From NCBI GenBank assembly GCA_964500775.1, contig CAZCQG010000014.1, positions 1 through 53,731 of the forward strand: DNA of 53,731 bases, given 5' to 3'. Positions 6,500-15,986 of this stretch are shown one piece after another. How positions within the stretch are numbered: the first letter of the stretch is position 1; the number at the start of each line of letters is the position of its first letter. The notes below the pieces were generated by a model. The model ran no database searches. It was not told the DNA's origin and was given only the letters and a program-made list of their open reading frames with translations. Made by a program: the position numbers and the translations under genes. The DNA is from CAZCQG01 sp964500775. GTDB lineage: Bacteria > Campylobacterota > Campylobacteria > Campylobacterales > CAZCQG01.

Positions 6500-8656
6500 T
6501 TACTGTTTGAGTTGCAGTAACGTGTTTAGCATTTGGTCGGATGTCGTGACCGTTTTCGAGTTGGCTTGGAAGCCCCTTTGTACAACGATGAGCTGGGTGA
6601 GTGAGCGGCTTAGATCGACGTTACTCATCTCCAACATACTTGCCGCTACATCTGCTCTACCGCCGCTTCCCGCAGTCCCTATGATAGGATCGCCGGAGTT
6701 TGCCGATACGGAGAAGAGGTTGCCCCCTTCGGATAACAGACCCGCATTGTTCGCAAATTTCGCTACGGCTACTTGTGCAAGCGCTACGGTTTTTCCATTG
6801 CTAAAACTACCCAATACCGTCCCCGTAGAATCTACTCTTAATCCTAGTAAATCACCCGAAGCGTAGCCGTTTTGAGCAATATTTCCCGTCGAAGATTTCT
6901 GATCGACACTTGTTAGTCCGTCAAAATATCCCGGCGTACCCATACTTAGTCTAATAAGTTGCGGTGCTTTTGCACCGTTGTTTGGATCATATTGAATTGA
7001 AGGCGGTGAGAATCCGGACAACGAACCGTCGCTGTTGAATTTTATCACCCCGTCTTCAAAGACGTTCGATTTATTGGTAGGAGCACCTACTAATTTTCCC
7101 GGTTCCGGCACGACTACCCTAAAAGTCCATTCGCTTGCACTTGTTTTTCTAAACTCCATACGCACCGTATGTTTTGTACCAAGCGAATCAAACACATCGG
7201 TACTAGCCGCGTGAATCGCTGCATTGATATTGTCCGACGTTGCGTTTACGGAGCCGCCTTCAGAGATGAGTCCCGCCGTACCGAGCGCTTCCATCGTCGT
7301 AGTAAAAAGTTCATTTCTTGATACCGTAGAATCAGAGATTGCCGAAATAGCCATTTTCAAGTCTTCACTCGTAGCATCCCCGTCGTCTCCGTTTTCTATT
7401 TCAAATTGCCCTTTATTATTCAGGGTCACTTTTACGGATGCACCCGTCGGATATACCGATGCAGAATCTTTCACCATATTCGCGTCTCTCTGCATCAATG
7501 CCCGAATATCTTCGGTCGTTTTAAAACTCCGTGCATTATTTGGATTCGTGTCATATACGTCGGTCACAGAGACATCGGTCGTGGTATATTCGTATTTGAA
7601 AGCCGTAATCATCGTCGTAGTATCCGATGCCACTGCTCCCGTGGTATTTGCACCGAGGATAATGTTTCTTGGTCTCGTATCATAATCGTTGTCGTTTGTG
7701 AGACGTAGATACTGTACGCCGCCCGTCGTATAAAGGCTCGCTTCTATGCCCGTATCGGTAGTCTTGGTGTTAATCGTGTCTATAAGATTTGCTACACCGC
7801 TCCCGTCATACGTAAAACTCGTACCGTTCAGAGTGATACTTCCGGCCGCTAGCGCGGTAATGTCCATATCGACCTGACTTGTTTTATAGCTTATCCATAT
7901 ACCTTGCCCGCTTGAGAGATTAAACGCCTCGCCCGAACTATTGAAAAGTACACCCATATCTTCGGAAACTTCTATAATTTTACCGTTTGAATCGTATTGC
8001 TGATTCGCAGAAGTCGTCACGTTGTTGGTGCCATCACTATCTAGCTGTCTCGCGCAGTCAAACTGCTCAACGGTATCACCCGCCGAGAGGTTAGCACGCA
8101 AAGTTATTTGACTTGACTTTTTTGCCGGAAGTACAAGACCCGGATCAATTTGGATACCTGAAACAGGTCCCGTAGAATCTACTTTCGTAAAAGTATCTTC
8201 GCTTGCACAATCTTCGTCGGAGTTTCTTATCTCTTTTGTCCATCCTTGAACAATATACCCGTTGTTATCGACCAAACTTCCGTTTGCATCAAATACGAAA
8301 TCACCGCTTCTAGAATATCTTTGGGTGACTCCGCCATCCGGACTGAGTACGAAGAATCCGTCTCCTTGGAGTGCTAAGTCGGTATTTTTGTCCGTACTTT
8401 GCATTGAACCCTGGAGAAATATTTTCGTAGTCGAGTTTATACTCGTCCCTAAGCCTATGGATAAGTCATTTTGTCCGCCTAGATCACCTTGTGGGGCTGT
8501 CGCAATTCTTTTTGTTTGTGACATAAGGTCTGCGAAGTTAGCTCTTGAGTACTTAAAACCGACCGTATTGACGTTTGAGATGTTATTACTCTCGACGTCC
8601 ATCGCTATTTGGTGGGCTTGAAGTCCCGTAACTCCTGACCAAAGTGACTTTAGCAT
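6500..8656 (-). CDS. flgE: flagellar hook protein FlgE
   Basis: A 718-residue hook protein, the length typical of epsilonproteobacterial FlgE. The N-terminal D0 segment is present (MLKSLWSGVTGLQAHQIAMD, then NNISNVNTVGFKYSRANF), followed by ALQGDGFFVL. The C-terminal D0 helix contains EMSNVDLSRSLTQLIVVQRG and ends in NTLLQLKQ. Long variable Thr/Ser-rich outer domains fill the middle. It polymerises into the hook outside the cell after export by the flagellar type III apparatus. It has its own sigma-54 promoter at 8695-8710, and maf follows after 3 bases. A shorter paralog lies immediately upstream. Confidence 0.95.
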   Translation of the reverse strand: MLKSLWSGVTGLQAHQIAMDVESNNISNVNTVGFKYSRANFADLMSQTKRIATAPQGDLGGQNDLSIGLGTSINSTTKIFLQGSMQSTDKNTDLALQGDGFFVLSPDGGVTQRYSRSGDFVFDANGSLVDNNGYIVQGWTKEIRNSDEDCASEDTFTKVDSTGPVSGIQIDPGLVLPAKKSSQITLRANLSAGDTVEQFDCARQLDSDGTNNVTTSANQQYDSNGKIIEVSEDMGVLFNSSGEAFNLSSGQGIWISYKTSQVDMDITALAAGSITLNGTSFTYDGSGVANLIDTINTKTTDTGIEASLYTTGGVQYLRLTNDNDYDTRPRNIILGANTTGAVASDTTTMITAFKYEYTTTDVSVTDVYDTNPNNARSFKTTEDIRALMQRDANMVKDSASVYPTGASVKVTLNNKGQFEIENGDDGDATSEDLKMAISAISDSTVSRNELFTTTMEALGTAGLISEGGSVNATSDNINAAIHAASTDVFDSLGTKHTVRMEFRKTSASEWTFRVVVPEPGKLVGAPTNKSNVFEDGVIKFNSDGSLSGFSPPSIQYDPNNGAKAPQLIRLSMGTPGYFDGLTSVDQKSSTGNIAQNGYASGDLLGLRVDSTGTVLGSFSNGKTVALAQVAVAKFANNAGLLSEGGNLFSVSANSGDPIIGTAGSGGRADVAASMLEMSNVDLSRSLTQLIVVQRGFQANSKTVTTSDQMLNTLLQLKQ

Positions 8657-8694
8657 CTTTTATCCTTTCTTTTATCGTTAACGCAAAATCTAAA

Positions 8695-8710
8695 AAGCAA
8701 TATTTATTCC
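8695..8710 (-). promoter_or_regulatory. sigma-54 promoter of flgE
   Basis: The minus strand reads GGAATAAATATTGCTT, followed by TTT. The GG-N10-GC spacing is exact and the pattern is the same as in front of the FlgP-like gene and fliK. The predicted start is near 8686, about 30 bases before the flgE ATG. It lies between flgE2 and flgE, so flgE can be transcribed apart from the fliK-flgD-flgE2 unit. Confidence 0.85.
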
Positions 8711-8720
8711 TTTATGGAGA

Positions 8721-10535
8721 CTATTTTTTGAGATTTATCGCTTCTTTGAGAAGCTCATCGCCTGTCGTAAAACACTTCGAGTTCGCGCTATATCCCCTTT
8801 GCATCACTATCAAATCAGTAAGCGCGGTCGTAATATCGACGTTACTTGTCTCTAGGTAGTACTGCAAAACCTTCGCATCTTTCAGCTTGCCCGTATCGGT
8901 GCTCCACATAAGCTGCGGTGCGCCGCTTATGTATTTACTCTCCCCGTCTAGTCCCATATGCTGTATCATTTGAAACATATTCGAGCCCACTTTTTGCAAA
9001 CCTTGGTCATTGACAAATGATGCCATCCCTATTCTTCCCATAGGCTCACTCATATTATTGGAGAAGTGGAGTATTATCACCCCTTCGCTGTTGATGGTGA
9101 CCTCGGTGAGTTTTCCCGGAGGGTTGCCATCCACGTCGGTGTCTACCACGCCGCTATCGGAATATAGCCTATTGGTCGTAGTTTGTGTCGCCGTATTAGC
9201 AGGGTTGTACGTCACCGTATAATTTCCAAAGTCAACGCTACTCGTATCCCCTCCCGTAGTATCATCGGTATACGTCGGCGTACCGTCGCTCGCAAATGAA
9301 ATGACACCCGTCGAAGCACTATCGCTAATCTCGTATGTAAGGGTAGAATCGTAAATCTTCGTACGCACATTCCATGTATCGTTATTGCTATCGCCGTAAT
9401 TTGTCAATACATAATCGGAAATCATCAAAAACTTCGTCCCTTGGTCATCGTAAATAGGGATGCTTGTTTTGTATGTCGGCACCATCAAGGCTTTTGAGTA
9501 GATATTCACCGCGTCGGAATTTGCGTAAATCTTCGTATCGGTCACCTCTAGTCCCATTAGCGACGCAAGAACTCCATCGGATGTTGCGCTCACCGTGAGA
9601 TAATCACTCGTCCCTTCATATGAAAAGCTAAGGGTGCACGTGTTGCTAGCGTTTATATTTACGCTTAGTCCCGTCGCTGCCTCTACTGCGTCGACAAACT
9701 CTCCGACGGTATTAAAATCGGTACCGTATGTAAAATCGTACGTCGTCGTAGCTGCCGTAGCCGAATCTGTCACGGTGATACTCAATGTGTCGTCTTTGGT
9801 AAAATCTATCCGCTCCTCGTCTTCATTAAACAATGCGCTAAAATCAACCGCGCGAAACGCCGTCTCATCAAACGCTCCGTCTGCATCGACGTATGCAGAG
9901 GTGACCCCTTTGAGATTGCTTTCTCGACTGAGGTTTAAGGCAATATCTACTTCGGTCGTTAGTGTGGGTACGGCGCTTATCTCACTGGGAATCTTGAGCG
10001 GTGTTAACTCCGTCCCCCCTAGAGCTGCCATATCCGCCTGATCGTCTAGCGAGAGCTGAAATGTTCCGTCGTCTTGTATCTTCCCTAGATCTATCCCATA
10101 GAGGTAGTAGCCGCTATTATTTACAAGATAGGCATCTTCATCGAGACTAAACGACCCGTCTCTCGTAAAGTAAGTCCTCGCCGTACTGCTTATAGTGGAA
10201 TCATCTACGGTAAACTGACCCTCTTGATTCTCACCCACCACAAACCAGCCATCCCCGCTTAGAGCCACGTTAAAAGGGGAGGCATCGGAATCAACCAAGC
10301 TCCCCTCTTTAAGACTAATCGCGTTTGCCGCTTTCGTGCCGCCGTATCCAAAGTCGTTTGAAATCGGCGAACTAGCATTTATAGTGGTTAGAGCGGTAGA
10401 AAATATCGATTTAAATTCGGCGACGTTTGCCCTATAACCGTTGGTATTGATATTCGCGACGTTGTTTGAGAGGCTGTCAACTCCAAATTGATGCGTTTTT
10501 ATGCCGCTACCGGAGATGTAAATCGTGCTATTCAT
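8721..10535 (-). CDS. second flagellar hook protein paralog (FlgE2-like)
   Basis: A 604-residue hook-family protein. The N-terminus has SLSNNVANINTNGYRANVAE and ALSGDGWFVVG. The C-terminus has LETSNVDITTALTDLIVMQR and GDELLKEAINLKK, which are the two halves of the D0/D1 coiled coil. The ATG at 10535 is preceded by GGAGG at good distance. The order fliK-flgD-flgE2 matches the Helicobacter arrangement (HP0906-HP0907-HP0908). Its middle differs greatly from the 718-residue FlgE that follows. Whether both are incorporated into the hook, or one replaces the other, cannot be told from sequence. Confidence 0.92.
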   Translation of the reverse strand: MNSTIYISGSGIKTHQFGVDSLSNNVANINTNGYRANVAEFKSIFSTALTTINASSPISNDFGYGGTKAANAISLKEGSLVDSDASPFNVALSGDGWFVVGENQEGQFTVDDSTISSTARTYFTRDGSFSLDEDAYLVNNSGYYLYGIDLGKIQDDGTFQLSLDDQADMAALGGTELTPLKIPSEISAVPTLTTEVDIALNLSRESNLKGVTSAYVDADGAFDETAFRAVDFSALFNEDEERIDFTKDDTLSITVTDSATAATTTYDFTYGTDFNTVGEFVDAVEAATGLSVNINASNTCTLSFSYEGTSDYLTVSATSDGVLASLMGLEVTDTKIYANSDAVNIYSKALMVPTYKTSIPIYDDQGTKFLMISDYVLTNYGDSNNDTWNVRTKIYDSTLTYEISDSASTGVISFASDGTPTYTDDTTGGDTSSVDFGNYTVTYNPANTATQTTTNRLYSDSGVVDTDVDGNPPGKLTEVTINSEGVIILHFSNNMSEPMGRIGMASFVNDQGLQKVGSNMFQMIQHMGLDGESKYISGAPQLMWSTDTGKLKDAKVLQYYLETSNVDITTALTDLIVMQRGYSANSKCFTTGDELLKEAINLKK

Positions 10536-10555
10536 TCATCGCCTCCTCTACCGCA

Positions 10556-11266
10556 TCATTTTGTAAATTCGACAACCGAAGTACTTTTAATATACTCATC
10601 GCCGACTCTTAAGTACGTCACGCCGTCTTCAAATTTCACGCTCTCCACCCTGCCTTGCCCGACGGTGACGGTATGTGAATTATTGAGATACGAATCAATA
10701 TAGGTCGCTTCCACTTTGTAATCACCATCCTCTTGATAGACGCCGTTATCTGACGCCCCGTCCCAAGTAAACGAGATCGCTCCGGATTGTCCGACATAGT
10801 CTTCGAGAGAGAGGATTCGTATGGTGTTGTCATTCTCGTCCATTATTTTTATTTGCCCCGAAGTGATCGGTGCGTCAAAATAGAGTTGGAAATCTACTTT
10901 TTGCGAATCCTCTCTCGTAATAGTCTCCTCGCCCGTATCTATAAACATCCCCACCATACCGATGGCACTTGTTTGCGCATTTGAATTCATCGACTGCTGT
11001 ACCGAAGCGGTAATTGCCTCAAGTGCGTCTTTGAGCGCTTCTTGAGCTTCGAGTTGCGTGAGTTGGGTCGTTTGCGTCAAAATCTTGTCGCTATCCATCG
11101 GTGAAGTAGGATCTTGGTTTTTCAACTCCTCTAAAAACAATTGTAAAAAAGCATCTTTATCTAGCGTCCCCGCTGGGTTATCGACCGTACCGGTACTGCT
11201 CGTCATTTTGCCGAAATCGGCTGTTGAGACGGTAGACGTACTAGAAGTGCTACTTGTGGTTGCCAT
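10556..11266 (-). CDS. flgD: flagellar hook assembly scaffold protein FlgD
   Basis: A 236-residue hook-cap protein. After a Ser/Thr-rich leader, the conserved FlgD N-terminal part reads LDKDAFLQLFLEELKNQDPT, then SPMDSDKILTQTTQLTQLEA. A Gln-rich linker and a C-terminal Ig/tudor-like domain follow, with ISFTWDGASDNG and the extended VTVGQGRVESV strand. FlgD is exported and caps the growing hook so that FlgE subunits can fold, and then leaves. It sits between fliK (19 bases) and flgE2 (20 bases) in the same direction, so the three are probably one transcript from the fliK sigma-54 promoter. Confidence 0.94.
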   Translation of the reverse strand: MATTSSTSSTSTVSTADFGKMTSSTGTVDNPAGTLDKDAFLQLFLEELKNQDPTSPMDSDKILTQTTQLTQLEAQEALKDALEAITASVQQSMNSNAQTSAIGMVGMFIDTGEETITREDSQKVDFQLYFDAPITSGQIKIMDENDNTIRILSLEDYVGQSGAISFTWDGASDNGVYQEDGDYKVEATYIDSYLNNSHTVTVGQGRVESVKFEDGVTYLRVGDEYIKSTSVVEFTK

Positions 11267-11285
11267 GTTTAGCTCCTAAAAAATT

Positions 11286-13422
11286 TTAAATATATCTCGG
11301 AAGCGTAAGCTCTAATGAACTTATCTCGCCTATGTTGCTCTGTTCGTCATCTTTTTGATACAAGCTATTTGCATTCCTGTACTCTCTTCCCCCTCTGGCG
11401 TGCTGATTTCCCCCTCCGCCGCCATCGCCGCTAAAAGCGTTAAAACTCATCTCCACATTTTGGAATCCTGCGTTTGCCAAGGAGTTTCTAAACTCGCTGC
11501 TGTTTTGCAAAAACATCTGTAACGTAACCTGTGAAGAGGTGATACTTACTTGTAGATTGTTTCCGATACTCCTTATTGTTACCTCAAGATTCCCAAGATT
11601 TTTGGGGTTTAATTCCATCGTGATTTTTTTAAACGGAGATTTGTACTCTTGTATCTCCTCTTTTAGATCTTCTGCAAATCGTTGCAATGTCTGCGAATAT
11701 TGCCCCTCTTTTGTTTGTTGCGTAGATTCTGTTTTTTGAAGGTTTTGGACGTTTGCGACGAGTGTATTTTGTTTAGATTCCGTAGTTGTGGCTACTTCGA
11801 CTTTTTCACTCTTTTCGCTTTTTTTCTCGGATTGCTCTTTTGCTACTGATTCAAAAAGAGTTTTTTTGAGAATTGAGTGTTGGAAGTTTTCATTTGCTCG
11901 CATCCCTTCGCTTTGTACTGCGGGTTCTCGCACTTCCTTATTTTCGTTGCTATTTTCAAGAGCGAGCGGTTGCGATTTGATTGTGGTTTTGACACTACTT
12001 TTCTTCTCGCTTCTCACTTTTTCCGTCTCGGTTTTTTTACCCTCACTCTCTTGTTTTTTTACATTTTCTAAGTTTAACAACTCCGCCAACGCCCCTTTTG
12101 ACCCTTTTGTCTCTATTTTTTCGGGTGCGATTTGGTTTTGCGCCTCTTGTATCGGTTCTAGATTCTTCTCTTTTGGTTGTATTTGTTTTGGAGGTGTTTG
12201 GACTTTCTCTTGCGAAAGCGGTTGGGTTTTTACCTCTTTTTCTTCTTTGACTTCTTTTACTATGGGTTTGGATTCTTTTGTTTCGACTACTTCTATTTTT
12301 TCTTGTATTTTTTCTTGTATTTTTTCTTTTTGAGGTTGTTTCTCTTCGCTTATGAGTGTTNNNNNNNNNNNNNNNNNNNNNNNNNNNNNNNNNNNNNNNN
12401 NNNNNNNNNNNNNNNNNNNNNNNNNNNNNNNNNNNNNNNNNNNNNNNNNNNNNNNNNNNNTTTTCTTGTATTTTTTCTTTTTGAGGTTGTTTCTCTTCGC
12501 TTATGAGTGTTTTTAGTGTCGGTTTTTTGGGAAGAGATTCTTGTATAGGAATCTCTTTGGTTTGAATCTCTTTTTTTATGCTCTCTTTGGGAGTTTCTAC
12601 TATCTTTGGCGTTTCGAGAACTTCTGTTTTTATCTCTTCTTTGACGACCTGTTTTGTAGTCAAGGGTTTAGTTTCTTCTAGATTCTTCTCTTTTGGTTGT
12701 ATTTGTTTTGGGGGTGTTTGGACTTTCTCTTGCGGAAGCGGTTGGGTTTTTACCTCTTTTTCTTCTTTGACCTCTTTTACTATGGGTTTGGATTCTTTTG
12801 TTTCGACTACTTCTATTTTTTCTTGTATTTTTTCTTTTTGAGGTTGTTTCTCTTCGCTTATGAGTGTTTTTAATGTCGGTTTTTTGGGAAGAGATTCTTG
12901 AGGAGTGAGCGTTTGTACTTTTGCTTCGACTTTTGCTACGGGCTTTGTATCTGCTTGCTCCTCGCTCTTTGCTTCTTGTACGTCGATCTCGACCGTTTCG
13001 GCAGGAATGTCGCTTTGGACTTTCAGTTTTTTGAGGTCAAGGTCGAGTTTCTCTGCGAGATTCAAAATATCTTTGAGGGTTTTTTTCGTGTTTGCGGTTA
13101 TTTCACTTTTGACGCTATTTTTATCGTCGTGAGATTCCAAGATTTGTCTGATTTTGACACTTGCGCCAGAGATGATATTTTTGAGCTCTTTGACATCGAG
13201 TGCATTTTTCGTGTCGTTTTTGGTGAAGTTGATGAGCTTTTCGATCTCTTTGGTATTTTTTGTCAATAAAGCTTTTTGAGTGATGTCAAGCTGTGAAAGA
13301 ATCTTTGAGAAAAAATCGCTATTTTCCGTTAATTTCTCATCGTTTGATTCTTTTTGGATACCTTTGGAGCCCTTTGCACCCCCTTTTAGCAGTATGTCCG
13401 AAAGTAATATCGCATTTGCCAT
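11286..13422 (-). CDS. fliK: flagellar hook-length control protein FliK, with assembly gap
   Basis: FliK is the exported molecular ruler that switches the type III apparatus from hook to filament substrates. The C-terminal hook domain is clear (KKITMELNPKNLGNLEVTIR, then SQVTLQMFLQNSSEFRNSLA), as is an N-terminus beginning MANAILLSDILLKGG. The start at 13422 has GAGGG about 9 bases upstream. The middle is Lys/Glu/Pro-rich and repetitive. A 100-N gap at 12361-12460 breaks the frame, so the gene appears as two fragments. Bases 13422-12461 leave two bases over and 12360-11286 begin with one, so the halves are in one frame if the true gap is a multiple of three. If the duplicated 51 bases flanking the gap are an overlap, the protein would be 661 residues. 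Confidence 0.88.
12156..12900 (-). repeat. 119-codon in-frame direct repeat inside fliK
   Basis: The coding unit that begins ESLPKKPTLKTLISEEK and runs through EKVQTPPKQIQPKEKNLE recurs. Bases 12820-12900 match 12461-12543 with an offset of 357 bases (119 codons), and 12676-12868 match 12156-12360. The lower copy has one extra 12-base unit, giving KIQEKIQE instead of KIQE. The last copy ends in PIQEAQNQ instead of ETKPLTTK. Differences between copies are only a few bases, so the duplication is recent or kept alike by recombination. Confidence 0.85.
12361..12460. other. assembly gap of 100 N inside the fliK repeat
   Basis: Exactly 100 N, the usual placeholder for a gap of unknown size. The 51 bases before it (12310-12360) are identical to the 51 bases after it (12461-12511). 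That fits two contig ends stopping in the same repeat, so the true gap may be negative (an overlap) or may hide one or more whole repeat units. Confidence 0.95.
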
Positions 13423-13456
13423 GCACGCATCCCTCATAGGTAATAGTCGTTTTTAC

Positions 13457-13472
13457 AAGCAAGTTTTATTCC
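13457..13472 (-). promoter_or_regulatory. sigma-54 promoter of fliK-flgD-flgE2
   Basis: The minus strand reads GGAATAAAACTTGCTT with exact GG-N10-GC spacing. The predicted start is near 13448, about 25 bases before the fliK ATG. It shares its intergenic region with the start of the divergent typA gene. Confidence 0.82.
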
Positions 13473-13538
13473 GATGGGGCAGAACCGAATCTTTATCAAA
13501 TTTGGATAGAATCCCGCAAAATTTATAGAGGAGCATCT

Positions 13539-15347
13539 TTGCAAAAAATACGAAACATTGCCGTTATCGCGCACGTCGACCACGGTAAGACCACGCTTGT
13601 GGATGGACTTTTGAAACAATCAGGGACATTTGCCGCACACGAACTAACAGATGAGAGAATGATGGACAGCAACGCTTTGGAGAGAGAAAGAGGGATAACC
13701 ATCCTCTCAAAAAACACCGCCATCAGGTATAAAGACTTTAAGATAAACATTATCGACACTCCGGGACACGCCGACTTCGGCGGCGAAGTGGAGCGGGTAC
13801 TCAAAATGGTGGATGGCGTGTTGCTACTCGTGGATGCACAAGAGGGTGTTATGCCTCAAACCAAATTCGTCGTCAAAAAAGCGCTTAGCTACGGTATCCG
13901 CCCTATCGTAGTGGTAAACAAAATAGACAAACCCGCAGCAGAGCCAGATAGAGTGGTCAACGAAGTATTTGACCTTTTTGTCTCTATGGATGCTAGCGAA
14001 TACCAACTCGAATTCCCCATCATCTATGCCGCAGCGCGTGACGGCTTTGCGATGAAAGAGTTGAGCGACGAGAAAAAAGATCTTCAGCCGCTTTTTGAAG
14101 CTATCGTAGAAAATGTCCCCGAACCGACCGGCGATGCAAACAATCCGCTTCAAATGCAGGTGTTCACCCTCGACTACGACAACTACGTCGGCAAAATCGG
14201 AATCGCGAGAATCTTCAACGGAAAGATAAAGAAGAACGAAAACGTGATGCTCGCAAAAGCTGACGGTGAAAAAGAGACGGGGAGAATCAGCAAGCTTATC
14301 GGATTCCACGGTTTGGCTCGTATGGAGATAAACGAAGCCGAAGCGGGCGACATCGTAGCAATCGCGGGATTTCACTCCGTGGACGTGGGCGATAGTTTAG
14401 TCGATCCTTCCAATCCTATGCCGCTTGATCCTATGCACTTAGAAGAGCCGACGATGAGCGTATTTTTCGCAGTCAACGACAGCCCGATGGCGGGAACCGA
14501 AGGGAAACACGTCACAGGGAACAAGCTCAAAGAACGACTTTTAAAAGAGATGCAGACAAATATCGCGATGAAATGCGAAGAATTGGGCGACGGAAAGTTT
14601 AAAGTAAGCGGCAGGGGCGAACTTCAAATCACGATTCTTGCTGAAAACTTGCGACGAGAAGGATTTGAGTTCTCACTCTCAAGACCTGAAGTTATCGTCA
14701 AAGAAGAGGACGGCGTACGGATGGAGCCTTTCGAGCACTTAGTCATCGACGTACCCCAAGAGAGCACGGGCGCAGTTATTGAAAAGCTAGGAAAAAGAAA
14801 AGCCGAAATGAAAGCGATGAACCCGATGAGTGACGGCTACACTAGACTAGAATTTGAGATTCCGGCGCGCGGACTTATCGGCTATAGAAGTGAATTTTTG
14901 ACCGATACCAAGGGCGAAGGGATAATGAACCACTCATTCCTAGAGTTTAGAGCTTTTAGCGGAAACGTAGAATCACGCGGTAACGGTGCACTCATCTCTA
15001 TGGAGAACGGCGAAGCGGCAGGATTCTCGCTTTGGAACATCCAAGAGCGCGGCGTCCTATTTATCGGACCACAGACAAAAGTCTACAACGGTATGATCAT
15101 CGGTGAACACAGCCGTGAAAACGACCTCGAGGTAAACCCGATAAAAGGGAAACAACTCACCAATATGCGAACTAGCGGCGCAGATGAAGCCATCAAGCTC
15201 GTCCCGCCTAGAGAGATTACGCTAGAGAGAGCGTTAGAGTGGATAGAAGATGATGAGCTCGTCGAAGTAACACCGATAAACATCAGACTTAGAAAAAAAC
15301 ACCTCGATCCAAACGTAAGAAAGAGAATGGCTAGAGATAAAAAATAA
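13539..15347 (+). CDS. typA: translational GTPase TypA/BipA
   Basis: A 602-residue ribosome-associated GTPase, the normal length for the family. The G motifs are AHVDHGKTT (residues 9-17), RGITI of switch I, DTPGHADFGGEVER (about 73-86) and NKID (about 128). Domain II and the two alpha-beta domains shared with EF-G follow, then the BipA-specific C-terminal domain (GYRSEFLTDTKGEGIMN, RLRKKHLDPN). It binds the 70S ribosome and helps 50S assembly and stress adaptation. The start is a TTG with AGAGGAG 5 bases upstream. It is divergent from fliK, and a nitroreductase gene follows after 9 bases. Confidence 0.96.
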   Translation: MQKIRNIAVIAHVDHGKTTLVDGLLKQSGTFAAHELTDERMMDSNALERERGITILSKNTAIRYKDFKINIIDTPGHADFGGEVERVLKMVDGVLLLVDAQEGVMPQTKFVVKKALSYGIRPIVVVNKIDKPAAEPDRVVNEVFDLFVSMDASEYQLEFPIIYAAARDGFAMKELSDEKKDLQPLFEAIVENVPEPTGDANNPLQMQVFTLDYDNYVGKIGIARIFNGKIKKNENVMLAKADGEKETGRISKLIGFHGLARMEINEAEAGDIVAIAGFHSVDVGDSLVDPSNPMPLDPMHLEEPTMSVFFAVNDSPMAGTEGKHVTGNKLKERLLKEMQTNIAMKCEELGDGKFKVSGRGELQITILAENLRREGFEFSLSRPEVIVKEEDGVRMEPFEHLVIDVPQESTGAVIEKLGKRKAEMKAMNPMSDGYTRLEFEIPARGLIGYRSEFLTDTKGEGIMNHSFLEFRAFSGNVESRGNGALISMENGEAAGFSLWNIQERGVLFIGPQTKVYNGMIIGEHSRENDLEVNPIKGKQLTNMRTSGADEAIKLVPPREITLERALEWIEDDELVEVTPINIRLRKKHLDPNVRKRMARDKK

Positions 15348-15356
15348 AGGATTCCT

Positions 15357-15980
15357 ATGCGAGAGAAACTTCTAGAGGCGTTACAATTTCGACACGCGTG
15401 TAAGATTTTTGATGCGAAAAAGAAAATAAGCGATAAGGATTTTGCCTATATTCTAGAAGCGGGTCGTCTCTCGCCTAGCTCTTTTGGTATGGAGCATTGG
15501 CGTTTCTTGGTAGTGGAAGATAAAAAAATAAGAGAATCGCTCAAACCTCTTTGTTGGGGACAAGAGCAAATCACTACTTGCTCAAAACTCGTCATCGTAA
15601 AAGCCCAAAAAGCACTCGTTAAAAAAGATACGCAATACGTCAAAGATATGTTTTTGCGCAGAGGGCTCTCGCCCGCCCATACCGAAGCCTATATAAAAAA
15701 ATACGGCAAATATATAAAATGGAGAAAAACCTACGAATCGCTCGCCTCTTGGAGCGGGAGACAATGCTATATCGCGGCGGCAAATATGATGACCGCGGCA
15801 GCTTTCATCGGTATAGACAGCTGTCCGTTAGAGGGGTTTGAAAAAGAAAAACTCGAAGCGTACTTAAAAATAGACACGAAAAAAGAGGATGTTGCATTGA
15901 TACTCGCATTCGGCTATCGCCTCAATCCGCAACCCAAAAAGCTCCGCCTCCCTGTAGATGCGCTTGTGCAAACCCTTTAG
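15357..15980 (+). CDS. nitroreductase family FMN-dependent oxidoreductase
   Basis: A 207-residue NfnB/NfsB-type flavoprotein, normal length. The FMN-binding start ALQFRHACKIFDAKKKISD is followed by LEAGRLSPSSFGMEHWRFLV and by GIDSCPLEGFEKEKL near the C-terminus, which is the usual second phosphate-binding segment. Such enzymes reduce nitro compounds, quinones or flavins with NAD(P)H in the cytoplasm, and the physiological substrate is usually unknown. It lies 9 bases after typA and 6 bases before the DMT transporter, so the three may be co-transcribed. Confidence 0.9.
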   Translation: MREKLLEALQFRHACKIFDAKKKISDKDFAYILEAGRLSPSSFGMEHWRFLVVEDKKIRESLKPLCWGQEQITTCSKLVIVKAQKALVKKDTQYVKDMFLRRGLSPAHTEAYIKKYGKYIKWRKTYESLASWSGRQCYIAAANMMTAAAFIGIDSCPLEGFEKEKLEAYLKIDTKKEDVALILAFGYRLNPQPKKLRLPVDALVQTL

Positions 15981-15986
15981 ATTCTA

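Noticed and set aside
4501..6500. Frequent GATTC/GAATC (10 in these 2000 bases by eye, about 4 expected from base composition)
   Set aside because: The excess is modest and could follow from codon use (AGA ATC, GAA TCG). A genome-wide count against a codon-shuffled control would be needed before calling it a methylation or uptake motif.
12043..13437. fliK as two separate genes
   Set aside because: The split results from the 100-N filler. Downstream of the gap the shifted frame is Arg/Lys-rich nonsense, while the correct frame runs on into the FliK hook domain.
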